This document shows, one piece after another, positions 7,576-16,097 of a stretch of 64,000 bases of DNA. Source of the stretch: Oscillospiraceae bacterium (GTDB lineage: Bacteria > Bacillota > Clostridia > Oscillospirales > Oscillospiraceae). A program made the position numbers and the translations under genes. The first letter of the stretch is position 1, and each line of letters starts with the position of its first letter. Location: contig JAFWVV010000032.1 of the NCBI GenBank assembly GCA_017518225.1, forward strand, positions 1 to 64,000, read 5' to 3'. The notes beneath the pieces are model-generated. The model was not told the origin of the DNA and made no database searches. It saw only the letters and a program-made list of their open reading frames with translations.

Positions 7576-10500
7576 ATGCCGAAATTCAACATAGAACAGC
7601 GCGCGGCGATTGTTGCTGAAAATCCCTTCCTCCTCTGCGCTGCCGGCGCCGGCTCGGGAAAAACGACCGTCATGGTGGAGAGCGTCGTCCATAAACTGCA
7701 GGGAAACGCCGCCAAGGATATTGCTAATTTCCTGATTATTACCTTTACCAATGAGGCGGCGGGGAATATGAAGCGCAAGATCCAGGAGCGCCTGACAAAG
7801 GATGCGAAGGAGGGAGCTGTTTATGCCGCCAGAGGCCTTTCCAATCTGGAAAACGCGAGCATCAGCACGATCCACGCCTTTTGCAAGCGCCTGATTTCGA
7901 CCTATTTCTACGCAATCGAGGGGATGAGCCCCAAGTTTGAGATCATCGAGGAGGCGCGGCTGGAAAGGCTGTTTCAGGAGTCTTACGAGGCTTCGCTCGA
8001 CGAGATTTTTGATCCGGAACAGACGGCGTGGACGGCGGAGGAGATCGCGCTGGTGCGTGAGCTGATGGACGCGTTCCGTCAGACGGAGCTGGTGGCGGTC
8101 TGCCGCGAGCTGTATAAGGCGCTGATGGGCATTCCGGAGCCTTTTACAAGGCTGGACGAGTATATCGAAAATATCGAAAAGCCCATAGACGAAAATCCCT
8201 GGGCACAGGAGCTGCTGTTTTCCGTCGATATGGATCTTTTGAGCCTGGACGACTTTTTGGCGCGTGAAGAGGAAATGCTGTGCGTATTGACGCCGGCAAA
8301 ATGCCTGGAGGCCGCGCAGCAGGATCGGGAGATTCTGCTGGCTTTGAAAGCGGCGCTCGCCAAGCAGCCGCCCATCGAGGAAAAGCTGGCCGCCATCCTG
8401 GCCGCCAAAGACGCCATGCCGACGGTTCGCGCGAAAATCAGCGAGGAAGCCAAGGATTGGAACGAGGCATTCAAGGCGCTGCGAAACGAAGTGAAGGGCT
8501 CCAAGGGCCTGCTGGATCGCGCGGCGAAAAATTTGCAAAAGCTCGTGAGCGCAAAGCAGTGGGAGGACAATGCGCGTATCCGGAAACTGCTGTGCGGGAT
8601 CTCGATTTTGCTGCGGGCCTGCGCCGAGCGATTTCGGCAAAGAAAGCTTGCGCTGCAGGGCATCGACTATGCGGATATGGAGCAGATGGCCTATGAGCTC
8701 GTCAAGCGCGAAGATATCCGTGAGGCGATCATGGCGTCGATCACGGATATCTACGTGGACGAATGTCAGGATGTCAGCGCGATCCAGTATGCGATCATTC
8801 AGGCGCTCGCGGGCGGCGAGGGGCGCAGCCTGTGCATGGTGGGCGATATCAAGCAGAGTATTTACGGCTTTCGCAGCGCTGCTCCGGATCTGATGGAGAA
8901 AAATATCCGCAGCTATAGCGAGGAGAGCGAAGCATCGCACCGCAAGATCTTTTTCCAACAGAACTATCGCTCCTGCGCGCAGGTCATCGAATGCGTCAAC
9001 GAGGTTTTTGATGCGGCTATGGACAGGCGCGTATCCGAAATTGATTACACGCCGGAGGATCATCTGAAGGCAAACGTGCCCGGGGACTTCGGGCCTGTCA
9101 AGGTTATTTTGCTGAGCCAGGAGGAAGACGCTGAAGCAGAGCTGCTGGAGTCGCAATGTGAGGCTGCCGGACAGCAGATTCGGGAGCTGGTGCAAAACGG
9201 CGGCAGACACTATCGGGACATCGTGATCCTCGTACGGAATACGAGCAGCGACGCGCCGCTGATGGTGGAGCATTTCCGAAAAATGAACATCCCCGTGATG
9301 TACGACGGTGGACAGACCTTTTACGGTTTGACGGAAATTTCCTCGCTGCTGTCTCTGCTTTCCGTGATCGACAACGAGCATACGGACGTGGAGCTGGTCG
9401 GCGCGCTGCGCAACGTACCGTTTCTGTTCACGGACGAGGAGCTGGCGCAGATCCGAAAAGAAAAGCAGGATCGTTCCTGGTTTTACGAGGCCTTTCAGTT
9501 CTGCTGCCGGCGCGGTGAAACGGCGCTGGATCAAAAATGCGCAGCCGCGAGAGAACAGATCCGCGTCTGGCGGGAGCTTTCCCGCTCGATGAGCGCCTCG
9601 GCCTTTATCTGGCAACTGATGAGAGACAGCGGGATCTATGCGACGAGGGGCGCCTATCCCGACGGACGGCTGCGGCAGCTGAATCTGGACTCTTTTTATC
9701 AGCGTGCGGTCGATATGGAAAAGCGCGGCGTGTTCTGCCTGTCTGATTTTCTCTGGGAGATCGGCAAGATCCGCGACGCCAAGCCCAAAGACTCTGGCGA
9801 TACGCCCGCGATGCTGGGCGAAAAGGACGATTGTGTGCGCCTGATGACGATGCACAAGTCCAAGGGCTTGGAGTTCCCGGTTGTGATCCTGATGAACCTG
9901 CAAAAGAGCCTGCGCAACAAGCCTTCCAAGAGCAGAATCCGCATCTGCGTGAGCGGCGATGCGGAGAGCAAGCCGCCCTTGGGCGTGTACGTTCCCGTGC
10001 GATCCCGGCGAAGGCACACCAAGCGCGACAGCTTTGGAGCGGATGCGTTCAAATCGCGGGAGACTCGCAACGCCATTGCGGAGGACACGAGACTTTTGTA
10101 TGTTGCCATGACGCGCGCGATGGAGAACCTGATCCTGATCGGGCATTTTAAGGAAAAGGACAGCGCCCTGTGGCAGGAAAAAACAAAAATCTCGCGCATC
10201 TGGAAAACGCGATCGATGTTGGATCTTGTCATGCCGGCGGTTCTTCAGCACCTGTCCCTGCCGACGCCGGGACAGACGGCGATCGGCGGACAGTGGCAGC
10301 TGTCGGTGCAAAGGCCGCAGGCGATCCGTGACAAGAGCCGGCCGCTGTCATCGTTTCAACTGGACGACAGAATGTCGCGTGTGCTTGCAGAACGCGTTGA
10401 GCGCCCGGACGGCATGTGGATTGCGGGAACACAGGACGCCTCGCCCCTGAAAACCAGCGTCACCTCGCTGCTGCGCGCCGGTTTTGCCGCGCAGGCGGAG

Positions 10501-11112
10501 GAGGAAGAGACGGTAGAGGTCAAACGCCGCAGCGAGCTGCCCGGATTTTTGCTCAGCGAGGTCGCGCCGCGCCCGGCGTTTATGGAAGTCAAGCAGGCCA
10601 GCGCGGCCGATATCGGTACGCTGACGCACCGCTTGCTGCGACTGATCGATCTGGCGGTGTTCCGGGGACGGCCAACGGAGGAATACGAGAGCGTGGTCTC
10701 CGGTGAGCTGGCGCGCATGCGCAGCCACGGCATCCTGTCGGAGGCGGAGGCGGCGGCCGTTTACGCCAAAGGGGTTGCGGCCTTTTTTGAAAGCGCGCTG
10801 GGACAGCGGCTGATCGCCGCGTCGCAGCTGCAGCGCGAGTGGCCGTTTACCATGCTTCTCAGCGAGCAGTCGCCCACCATGGTGCAGGGCATTGTGGACG
10901 CGGCCTTTCTGGAGGACGGCGCGTGGGTGCTGGTGGATTACAAGACAGACCGCGACACCGCTCCGGCGCGCTTCGTGCCGCGCCATGAGAAGCAGATGAA
11001 CTGGTATCGTCTCGCCGTGGAGCGCCTGACCGGGCAGCCGGTCAAGGAGATGTGGCTGTTTGCCCTGCGCGCGGGACAGGCCTATCCGGTACAGCGGACA
11101 GAGCTGTTTTGA
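7576..11112 (+). CDS. addA: AddA subunit of the AddAB helicase-nuclease
   Basis: An 1178-residue superfamily 1 (UvrD-type) helicase with a C-terminal nuclease. Motifs: Walker A CAAGAGSGKTTV near residue 25, ITFTNEAAGNM (motif Ia), Walker B YVDECQDVS, motif III KQSIYGFRSA, motif V LMTMHKSKGLEFPVV, motif VI LLYVAMTRAMENL, and the PD-(D/E)xK nuclease WVLVDYKTDRD near the C-terminus. The start at 7576 uses AAGAGGAGGA, which lies in the last codons of addB. With AddB it resects DNA breaks and responds to a Chi-type sequence that cannot be deduced here. Confidence 0.96.
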   Translation: MPKFNIEQRAAIVAENPFLLCAAGAGSGKTTVMVESVVHKLQGNAAKDIANFLIITFTNEAAGNMKRKIQERLTKDAKEGAVYAARGLSNLENASISTIHAFCKRLISTYFYAIEGMSPKFEIIEEARLERLFQESYEASLDEIFDPEQTAWTAEEIALVRELMDAFRQTELVAVCRELYKALMGIPEPFTRLDEYIENIEKPIDENPWAQELLFSVDMDLLSLDDFLAREEEMLCVLTPAKCLEAAQQDREILLALKAALAKQPPIEEKLAAILAAKDAMPTVRAKISEEAKDWNEAFKALRNEVKGSKGLLDRAAKNLQKLVSAKQWEDNARIRKLLCGISILLRACAERFRQRKLALQGIDYADMEQMAYELVKREDIREAIMASITDIYVDECQDVSAIQYAIIQALAGGEGRSLCMVGDIKQSIYGFRSAAPDLMEKNIRSYSEESEASHRKIFFQQNYRSCAQVIECVNEVFDAAMDRRVSEIDYTPEDHLKANVPGDFGPVKVILLSQEEDAEAELLESQCEAAGQQIRELVQNGGRHYRDIVILVRNTSSDAPLMVEHFRKMNIPVMYDGGQTFYGLTEISSLLSLLSVIDNEHTDVELVGALRNVPFLFTDEELAQIRKEKQDRSWFYEAFQFCCRRGETALDQKCAAAREQIRVWRELSRSMSASAFIWQLMRDSGIYATRGAYPDGRLRQLNLDSFYQRAVDMEKRGVFCLSDFLWEIGKIRDAKPKDSGDTPAMLGEKDDCVRLMTMHKSKGLEFPVVILMNLQKSLRNKPSKSRIRICVSGDAESKPPLGVYVPVRSRRRHTKRDSFGADAFKSRETRNAIAEDTRLLYVAMTRAMENLILIGHFKEKDSALWQEKTKISRIWKTRSMLDLVMPAVLQHLSLPTPGQTAIGGQWQLSVQRPQAIRDKSRPLSSFQLDDRMSRVLAERVERPDGMWIAGTQDASPLKTSVTSLLRAGFAAQAEEEETVEVKRRSELPGFLLSEVAPRPAFMEVKQASAADIGTLTHRLLRLIDLAVFRGRPTEEYESVVSGELARMRSHGILSEAEAAAVYAKGVAAFFESALGQRLIAASQLQREWPFTMLLSEQSPTMVQGIVDAAFLEDGAWVLVDYKTDRDTAPARFVPRHEKQMNWYRLAVERLTGQPVKEMWLFALRAGQAYPVQRTELF

Positions 11113-11176
11113 GGCAAATCAAAAAGGAGAGCACAGGAAGCCTGCGCCAAGGGGCGCCGGGAGAAAGGAGCCTGCG

Positions 11177-12346
11177 ATGATCTATCGAAACGACCGCAAC
11201 GGCGAGAAAATCTCACAGCTCGGCTTTGGCTGTATGCGCTTTGCCCGCAGGGGCGGCGTGATCGACTATGCCGCTGCGCAGGAGCAGATTTTGCTGGCCA
11301 TCGAGCGGGGGATCAATTATTTCGACACGGCCTACGTCTATCCGGGCAGCGAGGACTGCCTGGGACGGGTGCTGGCGGACAACGGCTGTCGGGACAAGAT
11401 CAAGATCGCGACCAAGCTGCCGCAGTATCTGATCCGCTCGGCCGCGGCGATCGACAAGATCTTTCGCGAGGAACTGCGGCGCCTGCGGACGGATCACATC
11501 GACTACTATCTGATGCACATGTTCACCGACATCGTGGAGTGGGAGCGGCTGCAGGGCTTTGGCATTGAGGACTGGATCCGTGCGCGCAAGGCCGAGGGCA
11601 GCATCCGCAACATCGGCTTTTCCTTCCATGGCAATACCGAAACCTTTCTCAAGCTGCTCGAGCTTTACGACTGGGATTTCTGTCAGATCCAGTATAACTA
11701 CATGGACGAACACAGCCAGGCCGGGCGGCGCGGCCTGCAGGCGGCGGCGGAAAAGGGGCTGCCGGTGATGATCATGGAGCCGCTGCGCGGCGGGCGGCTG
11801 GTGCGCCTGCCGGAGAAAGCGAGGGAGCTTTTAAGGCCGCGGGGAATCAGCCCCGCCGAGCTGGGGCTGCGCTGGCTCTGGGATCAGCCGGAGATCGGCT
11901 GTGTGCTGAGCGGCATGAACTCGCCGGAGATGGTGGAGGAGAACACGCGCATCGCGGCGCAAGCGGAGATCGGGCAGTTGAGCGAGGCCGATCATGCGCT
12001 GGTGGAGGAGATCCGACGGATCATCAAGGCGCGAGAAAAGGTTGGCTGCACGGGCTGCCGCTACTGCATGCCCTGCCCGCGCGGGGTGGATATCCCGGGT
12101 AATTTCCACTTCTATAATTTGCTGTATCAGGAAAAGAAAATCAGCGCGCGGGTGGAGTTCACAATGACGATGGGCTTTCGCAAGGAGCCGGGCTTTGCCA
12201 CGCAGTGCGTCGGCTGCGGCAAGTGCGAGCAGCACTGCCCGCAGCGTTTACCGATCCGCGAAAAGCTGAAGGAGGCCGACCGGGCGCTGCGCCCGCTGCC
12301 ATACCGGGCGGCGCTGTCCGTCGCACGAAAAATCATGGGTCGCTGA
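11177..12346 (+). CDS. Aldo/keto reductase with C-terminal ferredoxin domain
   Basis: A 389-residue protein. The N-terminal TIM barrel begins with SQLGFGCMRFARRG and has the AKR features YFDTAYVYPGSED and DYYLMHMF. The C-terminal part carries two cysteine clusters, CTGCRYCMPCPRGVDIP and CVGCGKCEQHCPQRLPI, the Fer4_17 arrangement expected for two 4Fe-4S clusters. Such AKR-ferredoxin fusions are common in anaerobes and are thought to couple carbonyl reduction to ferredoxin rather than only NADPH; the substrate is unknown. It starts 64 bp after addA behind GAAAGGAG and may be cotranscribed with addBA, ending at the strong terminator at 12379. Confidence 0.9.
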   Translation: MIYRNDRNGEKISQLGFGCMRFARRGGVIDYAAAQEQILLAIERGINYFDTAYVYPGSEDCLGRVLADNGCRDKIKIATKLPQYLIRSAAAIDKIFREELRRLRTDHIDYYLMHMFTDIVEWERLQGFGIEDWIRARKAEGSIRNIGFSFHGNTETFLKLLELYDWDFCQIQYNYMDEHSQAGRRGLQAAAEKGLPVMIMEPLRGGRLVRLPEKARELLRPRGISPAELGLRWLWDQPEIGCVLSGMNSPEMVEENTRIAAQAEIGQLSEADHALVEEIRRIIKAREKVGCTGCRYCMPCPRGVDIPGNFHFYNLLYQEKKISARVEFTMTMGFRKEPGFATQCVGCGKCEQHCPQRLPIREKLKEADRALRPLPYRAALSVARKIMGR

Positions 12347-12378
12347 AAACAAAAAAATCAGGATCCACAGGATCCATA

Positions 12379-12429
12379 AGACAACGCCCTGTTTGCCAGT
12401 ATGCAAACAGGGCGTTGTCTTGCTTTTTT
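12379..12429 (+). terminator. Strong intrinsic terminator
   Basis: Perfect 18-bp stem (12379-12396 with 12403-12420), 6-nt loop, then TGCTTTTTT. It ends the addBA-reductase unit and can also serve the convergent RCC1 gene. Confidence 0.9.
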
Positions 12430-12504
12430 GAGCAAACCGCATGGCTTTGTCTACAGTCTCAGCGCTCCTGAAGCTCCGGGAGCGCTTCCTTTCGTTTATG
12501 CTTG

Positions 12505-13854
12505 TTATGCCTCAGGAACGAATTGACGCGCGGCAGGGATGCGCAGATCCGTCCAGTCTTCCACATTGCATTGTCCGCCGTTGCCGCGAATGTCCGTGAC
12601 CTCGGTGGCGACGGCGCTGCCGTCGTCACGCAGCCCTGCGGAGTGATAGCCGCCGGCAGAGACGGAGATCATGTGATCCCAGCCCGTCACAAGGCTCTGC
12701 CCGTAGCGGTTGCTGCCGGTGACGACGACGGTGCCGTCCGCGCGCAGACCAAGGGTGTGAGCGAAAAAGACCGTATGCTCGTCAACGGCGTTGGCATAGG
12801 TGGAGACGGCGACGATATCCGTCCACTCGGACACCTTGCACTGATTGTAGTTGTTATCTCCCGCAGCCAGCACCGTGCCGTCGGCGCGCAGTGCCACGGT
12901 GTTGAGCTCGCTGGCGGAGATGGCGATCACGTTCGTCCAGCCGTCCACGTCGCACTGGCCGTTTTCGTTCTCACCGACGGCGACAACGGTGCCGTCGGCG
13001 CGAAGCCCGACCGAGTGCGTGTTGCCGGCGGCAACAGCGACGAGATTGCTCCAGTCGGACAGCTCGCATTGGCCAAAGCGGTTGTAACCGGTGGCGACCG
13101 CCGTGCCGTCGGCGCGCAGTCCGATGGAGTGGCTGCTGCCGCCGGAGACGGCGACGATATCCGTCCATTCATCCACGTTGAGCTGCCCGTAGTAATTGCT
13201 GCCGGTGGCGACGACGGTGCCGTCAAAGCGAAGCCCCAGCGGGTGCCAGCCCCCGGCAGAGACCGCGGCGACGTTCTCCCAGTCGCGCACCATGCACTGA
13301 CCCACTTTGTTGCGCCCGGTGGCGAGCACGCTGCCGTCGTTGCAGACGCCGACGGTGTAGTTGACGCCTGCGGAGACCGTTTCGCGCTGCGTGACACGCT
13401 CCCAGAGCGCAAAGCAGCGATCCCAGGCGCGCGGATCTCCGGTATCGAGATAGAGCTGATAGACTTCCGTGGCGGCTTCGACGCCGCGGCCCGCCTCGCA
13501 GAGCGCGTCGGCGCGCAGAAGCTTCGTTTCAAAGCAACGCTCCTCGCTGTCTTCATAGCTGCCCAGCGCTTCAAAGGCGGCAAGCGCCTCGTCGTAATCG
13601 CCATTTTCCAACAGCGCCAGCGCCTTTTCATAGCGCATCTCGTCGGTCTCGACAGAGGGCGTCGGCTCCGGCGTGGGCACCGGCGTCGCGGTGGGCGCGA
13701 TGCTGGGCTCCGGCGTCGCCGTCGGCAAGGGCTCGGCCGGGGAACGCTGGCTGTACAGAAGCAAGCCGGCGATCAGCACGGCGCCGGCAATCAGTCCGTA
13801 GACCAGGGCGCGCGAAAACGCTTTGTTTTTGCTGTTGGCAGAATGTTGACCCAT
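12505..13854 (-). CDS. Membrane-anchored RCC1-repeat protein
   Basis: A 449-residue protein. Residues 1-40 hold a short charged start and one transmembrane segment (LVYGLIAGAVLIAGLLLY), then a Pro/Thr linker (PTATPEPSIAPTATPVPT), a helical TPR-like stretch (YEKALALLENGDYDEALAAF) and six to seven RCC1-type repeats of the form GLRADGTVVATGSN-GQ. RCC1 repeats build a beta-propeller that usually serves binding. The start at 13854 was chosen because GGAGGGAAACACAAATG is a good site and because the longer frame would cross the promoter. It is divergent from the transglutaminase gene and probably faces the outside of the cell; the ligand is unknown. Confidence 0.85.
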   Translation of the reverse strand: MGQHSANSKNKAFSRALVYGLIAGAVLIAGLLLYSQRSPAEPLPTATPEPSIAPTATPVPTPEPTPSVETDEMRYEKALALLENGDYDEALAAFEALGSYEDSEERCFETKLLRADALCEAGRGVEAATEVYQLYLDTGDPRAWDRCFALWERVTQRETVSAGVNYTVGVCNDGSVLATGRNKVGQCMVRDWENVAAVSAGGWHPLGLRFDGTVVATGSNYYGQLNVDEWTDIVAVSGGSSHSIGLRADGTAVATGYNRFGQCELSDWSNLVAVAAGNTHSVGLRADGTVVAVGENENGQCDVDGWTNVIAISASELNTVALRADGTVLAAGDNNYNQCKVSEWTDIVAVSTYANAVDEHTVFFAHTLGLRADGTVVVTGSNRYGQSLVTGWDHMISVSAGGYHSAGLRDDGSAVATEVTDIRGNGGQCNVEDWTDLRIPAARQFVPEA

Positions 13855-13914
13855 TTGTGTTTCCCTCCAAAAAGCTGCCTGCGGGCAGCCTGCAATGCAA
13901 TCAGAACGGCTTCT

Positions 13915-13943
13915 ATTATAGCGCCGACGCGCTGCCTTTGCAA
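13915..13943 (-). promoter_or_regulatory. Promoter of the RCC1-repeat gene
   Basis: On the minus strand, TTGCAA (13938-13943), 17-bp spacer, TATAAT (13915-13920). It places the transcript start downstream of any longer in-frame start. Confidence 0.75.
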
Positions 13944-13982
13944 GCATGCGCCTGCGTTTTTTCGGCAAGGCGTAAAAAGCGC

Positions 13983-14011
13983 TTGCGTACAGAGCGAGAG
14001 AACAGTATAAT
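13983..14011 (+). promoter_or_regulatory. Promoter of the transglutaminase gene
   Basis: TTGCGT (13983-13988), 17-bp spacer, TATAAT (14006-14011). Back to back with the RCC1 promoter, 40 bp apart. Confidence 0.75.
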
Positions 14012-14060
14012 AAGGCGGTAAAAAAATCGAGGATATCCGAGCAAGGGAAGGTACACAGGC

Positions 14061-15947
14061 ATGGACAGGCAAGGGCAGAGAAAAAAGAAGGAGAACAAGG
14101 GGCTGGGCTTGGCCGTAAAAGGGACGGTCGGCGCGCTGCTGTTTGCGGCGCTGGTGCTGCTGGTAACGGCGAAGGCGCGACAGCAGGAGCTGTCAACGCC
14201 ACGGCAGAGCTCTTTGCCGGAGACGGCGACGCCCATGGAAACGCAGGGCGTGGAGGCGCAGGCAACGCCGGAGGCGGGTATCGTTATGCACCGTCCCTAT
14301 CTTTTTGCGGATGCTGACGGCTTTCTCTGCCCGGACGAGCCGCTGGGCGAGGAGGGCTTGCGGCGGGCGCTGGAGATTCTTCTGCCCGGTGATTTGACGG
14401 GCGCGGAACAACTGCGGGAGACGCTCTCGCGAGACGCTGCGGCGCTCAGCCGCCGGGATTTTGCCCGGCGCGTTGCCGCAATGAGCGGCTGGAGCGCCGA
14501 GGAGCAAATTTCGCTTGCGCCGGATGCCGGAGCGCCGACGGATCTGGATCGGGCCGACCCGGATTTCGCGCTGCTGATGGAGGCGACGGTTGCGCACAGC
14601 GTGGACACGCAGGGCGTTGTATGGATAAAAGCTGGCTGCCCCGGCAAGCACGCGCCGGGCGTCTTTCTGCGCGGCGCAGACCTTTACTGCTGCGGCGAGG
14701 ACGGCTATCTGCTGCGCAATACCTGTGTGACGCCGCTCTGCTTCGGCGCGGACGGGCGTTACAGCTCCGGCGACGAAGAACTGGACGGCTATACGCGGGA
14801 GATCCTCGCGCAGTTGCAGGAGCAGTTTCCCGAGGACGCGGCGGATCGCCTTGCGCTGCTCAAGCACGCCAATGACTACGTGCGCGAGAATTTCAGCTAT
14901 CTCGGTCGCCGCCACGTGGTCGAGGAGGGCAAGGACTGGAACGTCGAGGAGGCCAAGGTGCTGCTCAGCACGGGAAAGGGCAACTGCTATTATTTTGCCT
15001 CCGGCTTTCGCGCGCTGGCGCGGCAGCTTGGTTTTCCGGCCAACACGGCGTTCGGCTCATTGGCCGGGGACGGGAACATCCACGCTTGGACGGATCTGGT
15101 CATTCAGGGCGTGCCCTATACCATTGACCCCCAGTTGGAGCAGCGCTATAAAAATGACCGTTTTATGCGCCGCTATGAGGACGCCGCCAAGAACGGCTAT
15201 TCCAGACCGGACGTGGAGGAAATGCTCTCCGCCGGGCCGTATCGGGAGCTGAACTTCCGGCAGGACGTCGAGCAGCGGGGCGAGGTGATTGCCTGGACGG
15301 GAGAAAACGGCGCGCAGGGGCGCGTTTATCTGCCCTGTGACTATGACGGCGGCAAGCAGTATCCCGTGCTGCTCTGCCTCGGCGCAGATCCCGCGCAGCT
15401 TTTGGGCGAGGACGAGGAGAGCGCCTATGACAATCCCGTCTTTCACCGCAAGGTGACAAGCAAAGCTTTTTTAGACTTCCTGATCCAAAGCGGCGAGTGC
15501 GCGCCGCTGATCGTGGCGGCGGTGGAGGACGCCGGGCAGGTGGAGGCGCTGCTGCTGCATGTGGCCGAAAATTATGCGAGCTTTGCCGAAGAGGCGAGCA
15601 TCGAGGCAATCTGTGCCGCGCGCGGGCATTTTGCGCTTGCGTGTACCGGGAAGGCTTTGCCGGAGACGCTGCCGGATCTGTTCGGCTGCGTCGGCCTGAT
15701 CGGCGATTTTGAAACGAGTAACGCAGAGCTTACTCTGTCGAAAATGTCCACGCTGCGCTTTCTGCTGGTGGCGGAAGGAGAAAACAGCGAACATCGCCGA
15801 GCTGCGGAGGAAACCTATCTATCCTGCGCCGGTCGAGAAGGCGTTTGGCATTCCTCGCTGCTGCTTGTGCCGAAGACGGGCGATGCGCGGACGGTGCTGG
15901 ACGCCGGACTGCGGCATCTGCTGCTGTATTTTGCGCCGAACGCATAA
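14061..15947 (+). CDS. Exported transglutaminase-like protein with esterase-like C-terminal domain
   Basis: A 628-residue protein with an N-terminal membrane anchor (LAVKGTVGALLFAALVLLV) and a Pro/Thr-rich linker. The transglutaminase core is at about residues 270-370: GKGNCYYFASGFRALARQLG carries the catalytic Cys, IHAWTDLVIQG the His and TIDPQL the Asp. After about residue 415 a second domain resembles the esterase D/PutA-type alpha/beta hydrolases (GRVYLPCDYDGGKQYPVLLCLG and LFGCVGLIGDF), but the usual GxSxGG nucleophile elbow is not visible (region reads HFALACTGKA), so this part looks non-catalytic. Family knowledge suggests cell-surface protein processing or crosslinking; the target is unknown. 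Confidence 0.82.
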   Translation: MDRQGQRKKKENKGLGLAVKGTVGALLFAALVLLVTAKARQQELSTPRQSSLPETATPMETQGVEAQATPEAGIVMHRPYLFADADGFLCPDEPLGEEGLRRALEILLPGDLTGAEQLRETLSRDAAALSRRDFARRVAAMSGWSAEEQISLAPDAGAPTDLDRADPDFALLMEATVAHSVDTQGVVWIKAGCPGKHAPGVFLRGADLYCCGEDGYLLRNTCVTPLCFGADGRYSSGDEELDGYTREILAQLQEQFPEDAADRLALLKHANDYVRENFSYLGRRHVVEEGKDWNVEEAKVLLSTGKGNCYYFASGFRALARQLGFPANTAFGSLAGDGNIHAWTDLVIQGVPYTIDPQLEQRYKNDRFMRRYEDAAKNGYSRPDVEEMLSAGPYRELNFRQDVEQRGEVIAWTGENGAQGRVYLPCDYDGGKQYPVLLCLGADPAQLLGEDEESAYDNPVFHRKVTSKAFLDFLIQSGECAPLIVAAVEDAGQVEALLLHVAENYASFAEEASIEAICAARGHFALACTGKALPETLPDLFGCVGLIGDFETSNAELTLSKMSTLRFLLVAEGENSEHRRAAEETYLSCAGREGVWHSSLLLVPKTGDARTVLDAGLRHLLLYFAPNA

Positions 15948-16091
15948 GGGCGCGTTGCAAAATATAAATTTCAAAAAAGTATATGCGAGAAAAGTTACTG
16001 GGAACCGCCAAAATCGGCGGTTCCCAGTAACTACATAGAGATATTCTTTTGTGACTTTAGCCCCAAAAGCGCATTTTGCAACGCGCCCTTA
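15945..16091. repeat. 147-bp nested palindrome between two convergent genes
   Basis: Outer arms of 19 bp are perfect inverted repeats: TAAGGGCGCGTTGCAAAAT (15945-15963) and its complement (16073-16091). Inside lies a perfect 17-bp hairpin (AGTTACTGGGAACCGCC at 15993-16009, complement at 16016-16032, 6-nt loop), and the flanks between arms are also partly complementary. The left arm begins exactly on the TAA stop of the transglutaminase gene. It may be a MITE-like element, or a bidirectional terminator of unusual size. Confidence 0.8.
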
Positions 16092-16097
16092 TTTTCT

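Noticed and set aside
7402..10311. 969-codon minus-strand frame inside addA
   Set aside because: Antisense of the helicase; product shows only low-complexity, His/Arg/Gln-rich sequence.
12502..14010. Long open frame on the plus strand opposite the RCC1-repeat gene
   Set aside because: Periodic mirror of the RCC1 repeats in the antisense frame; no ribosome binding site; the minus-strand protein has clear domain logic.
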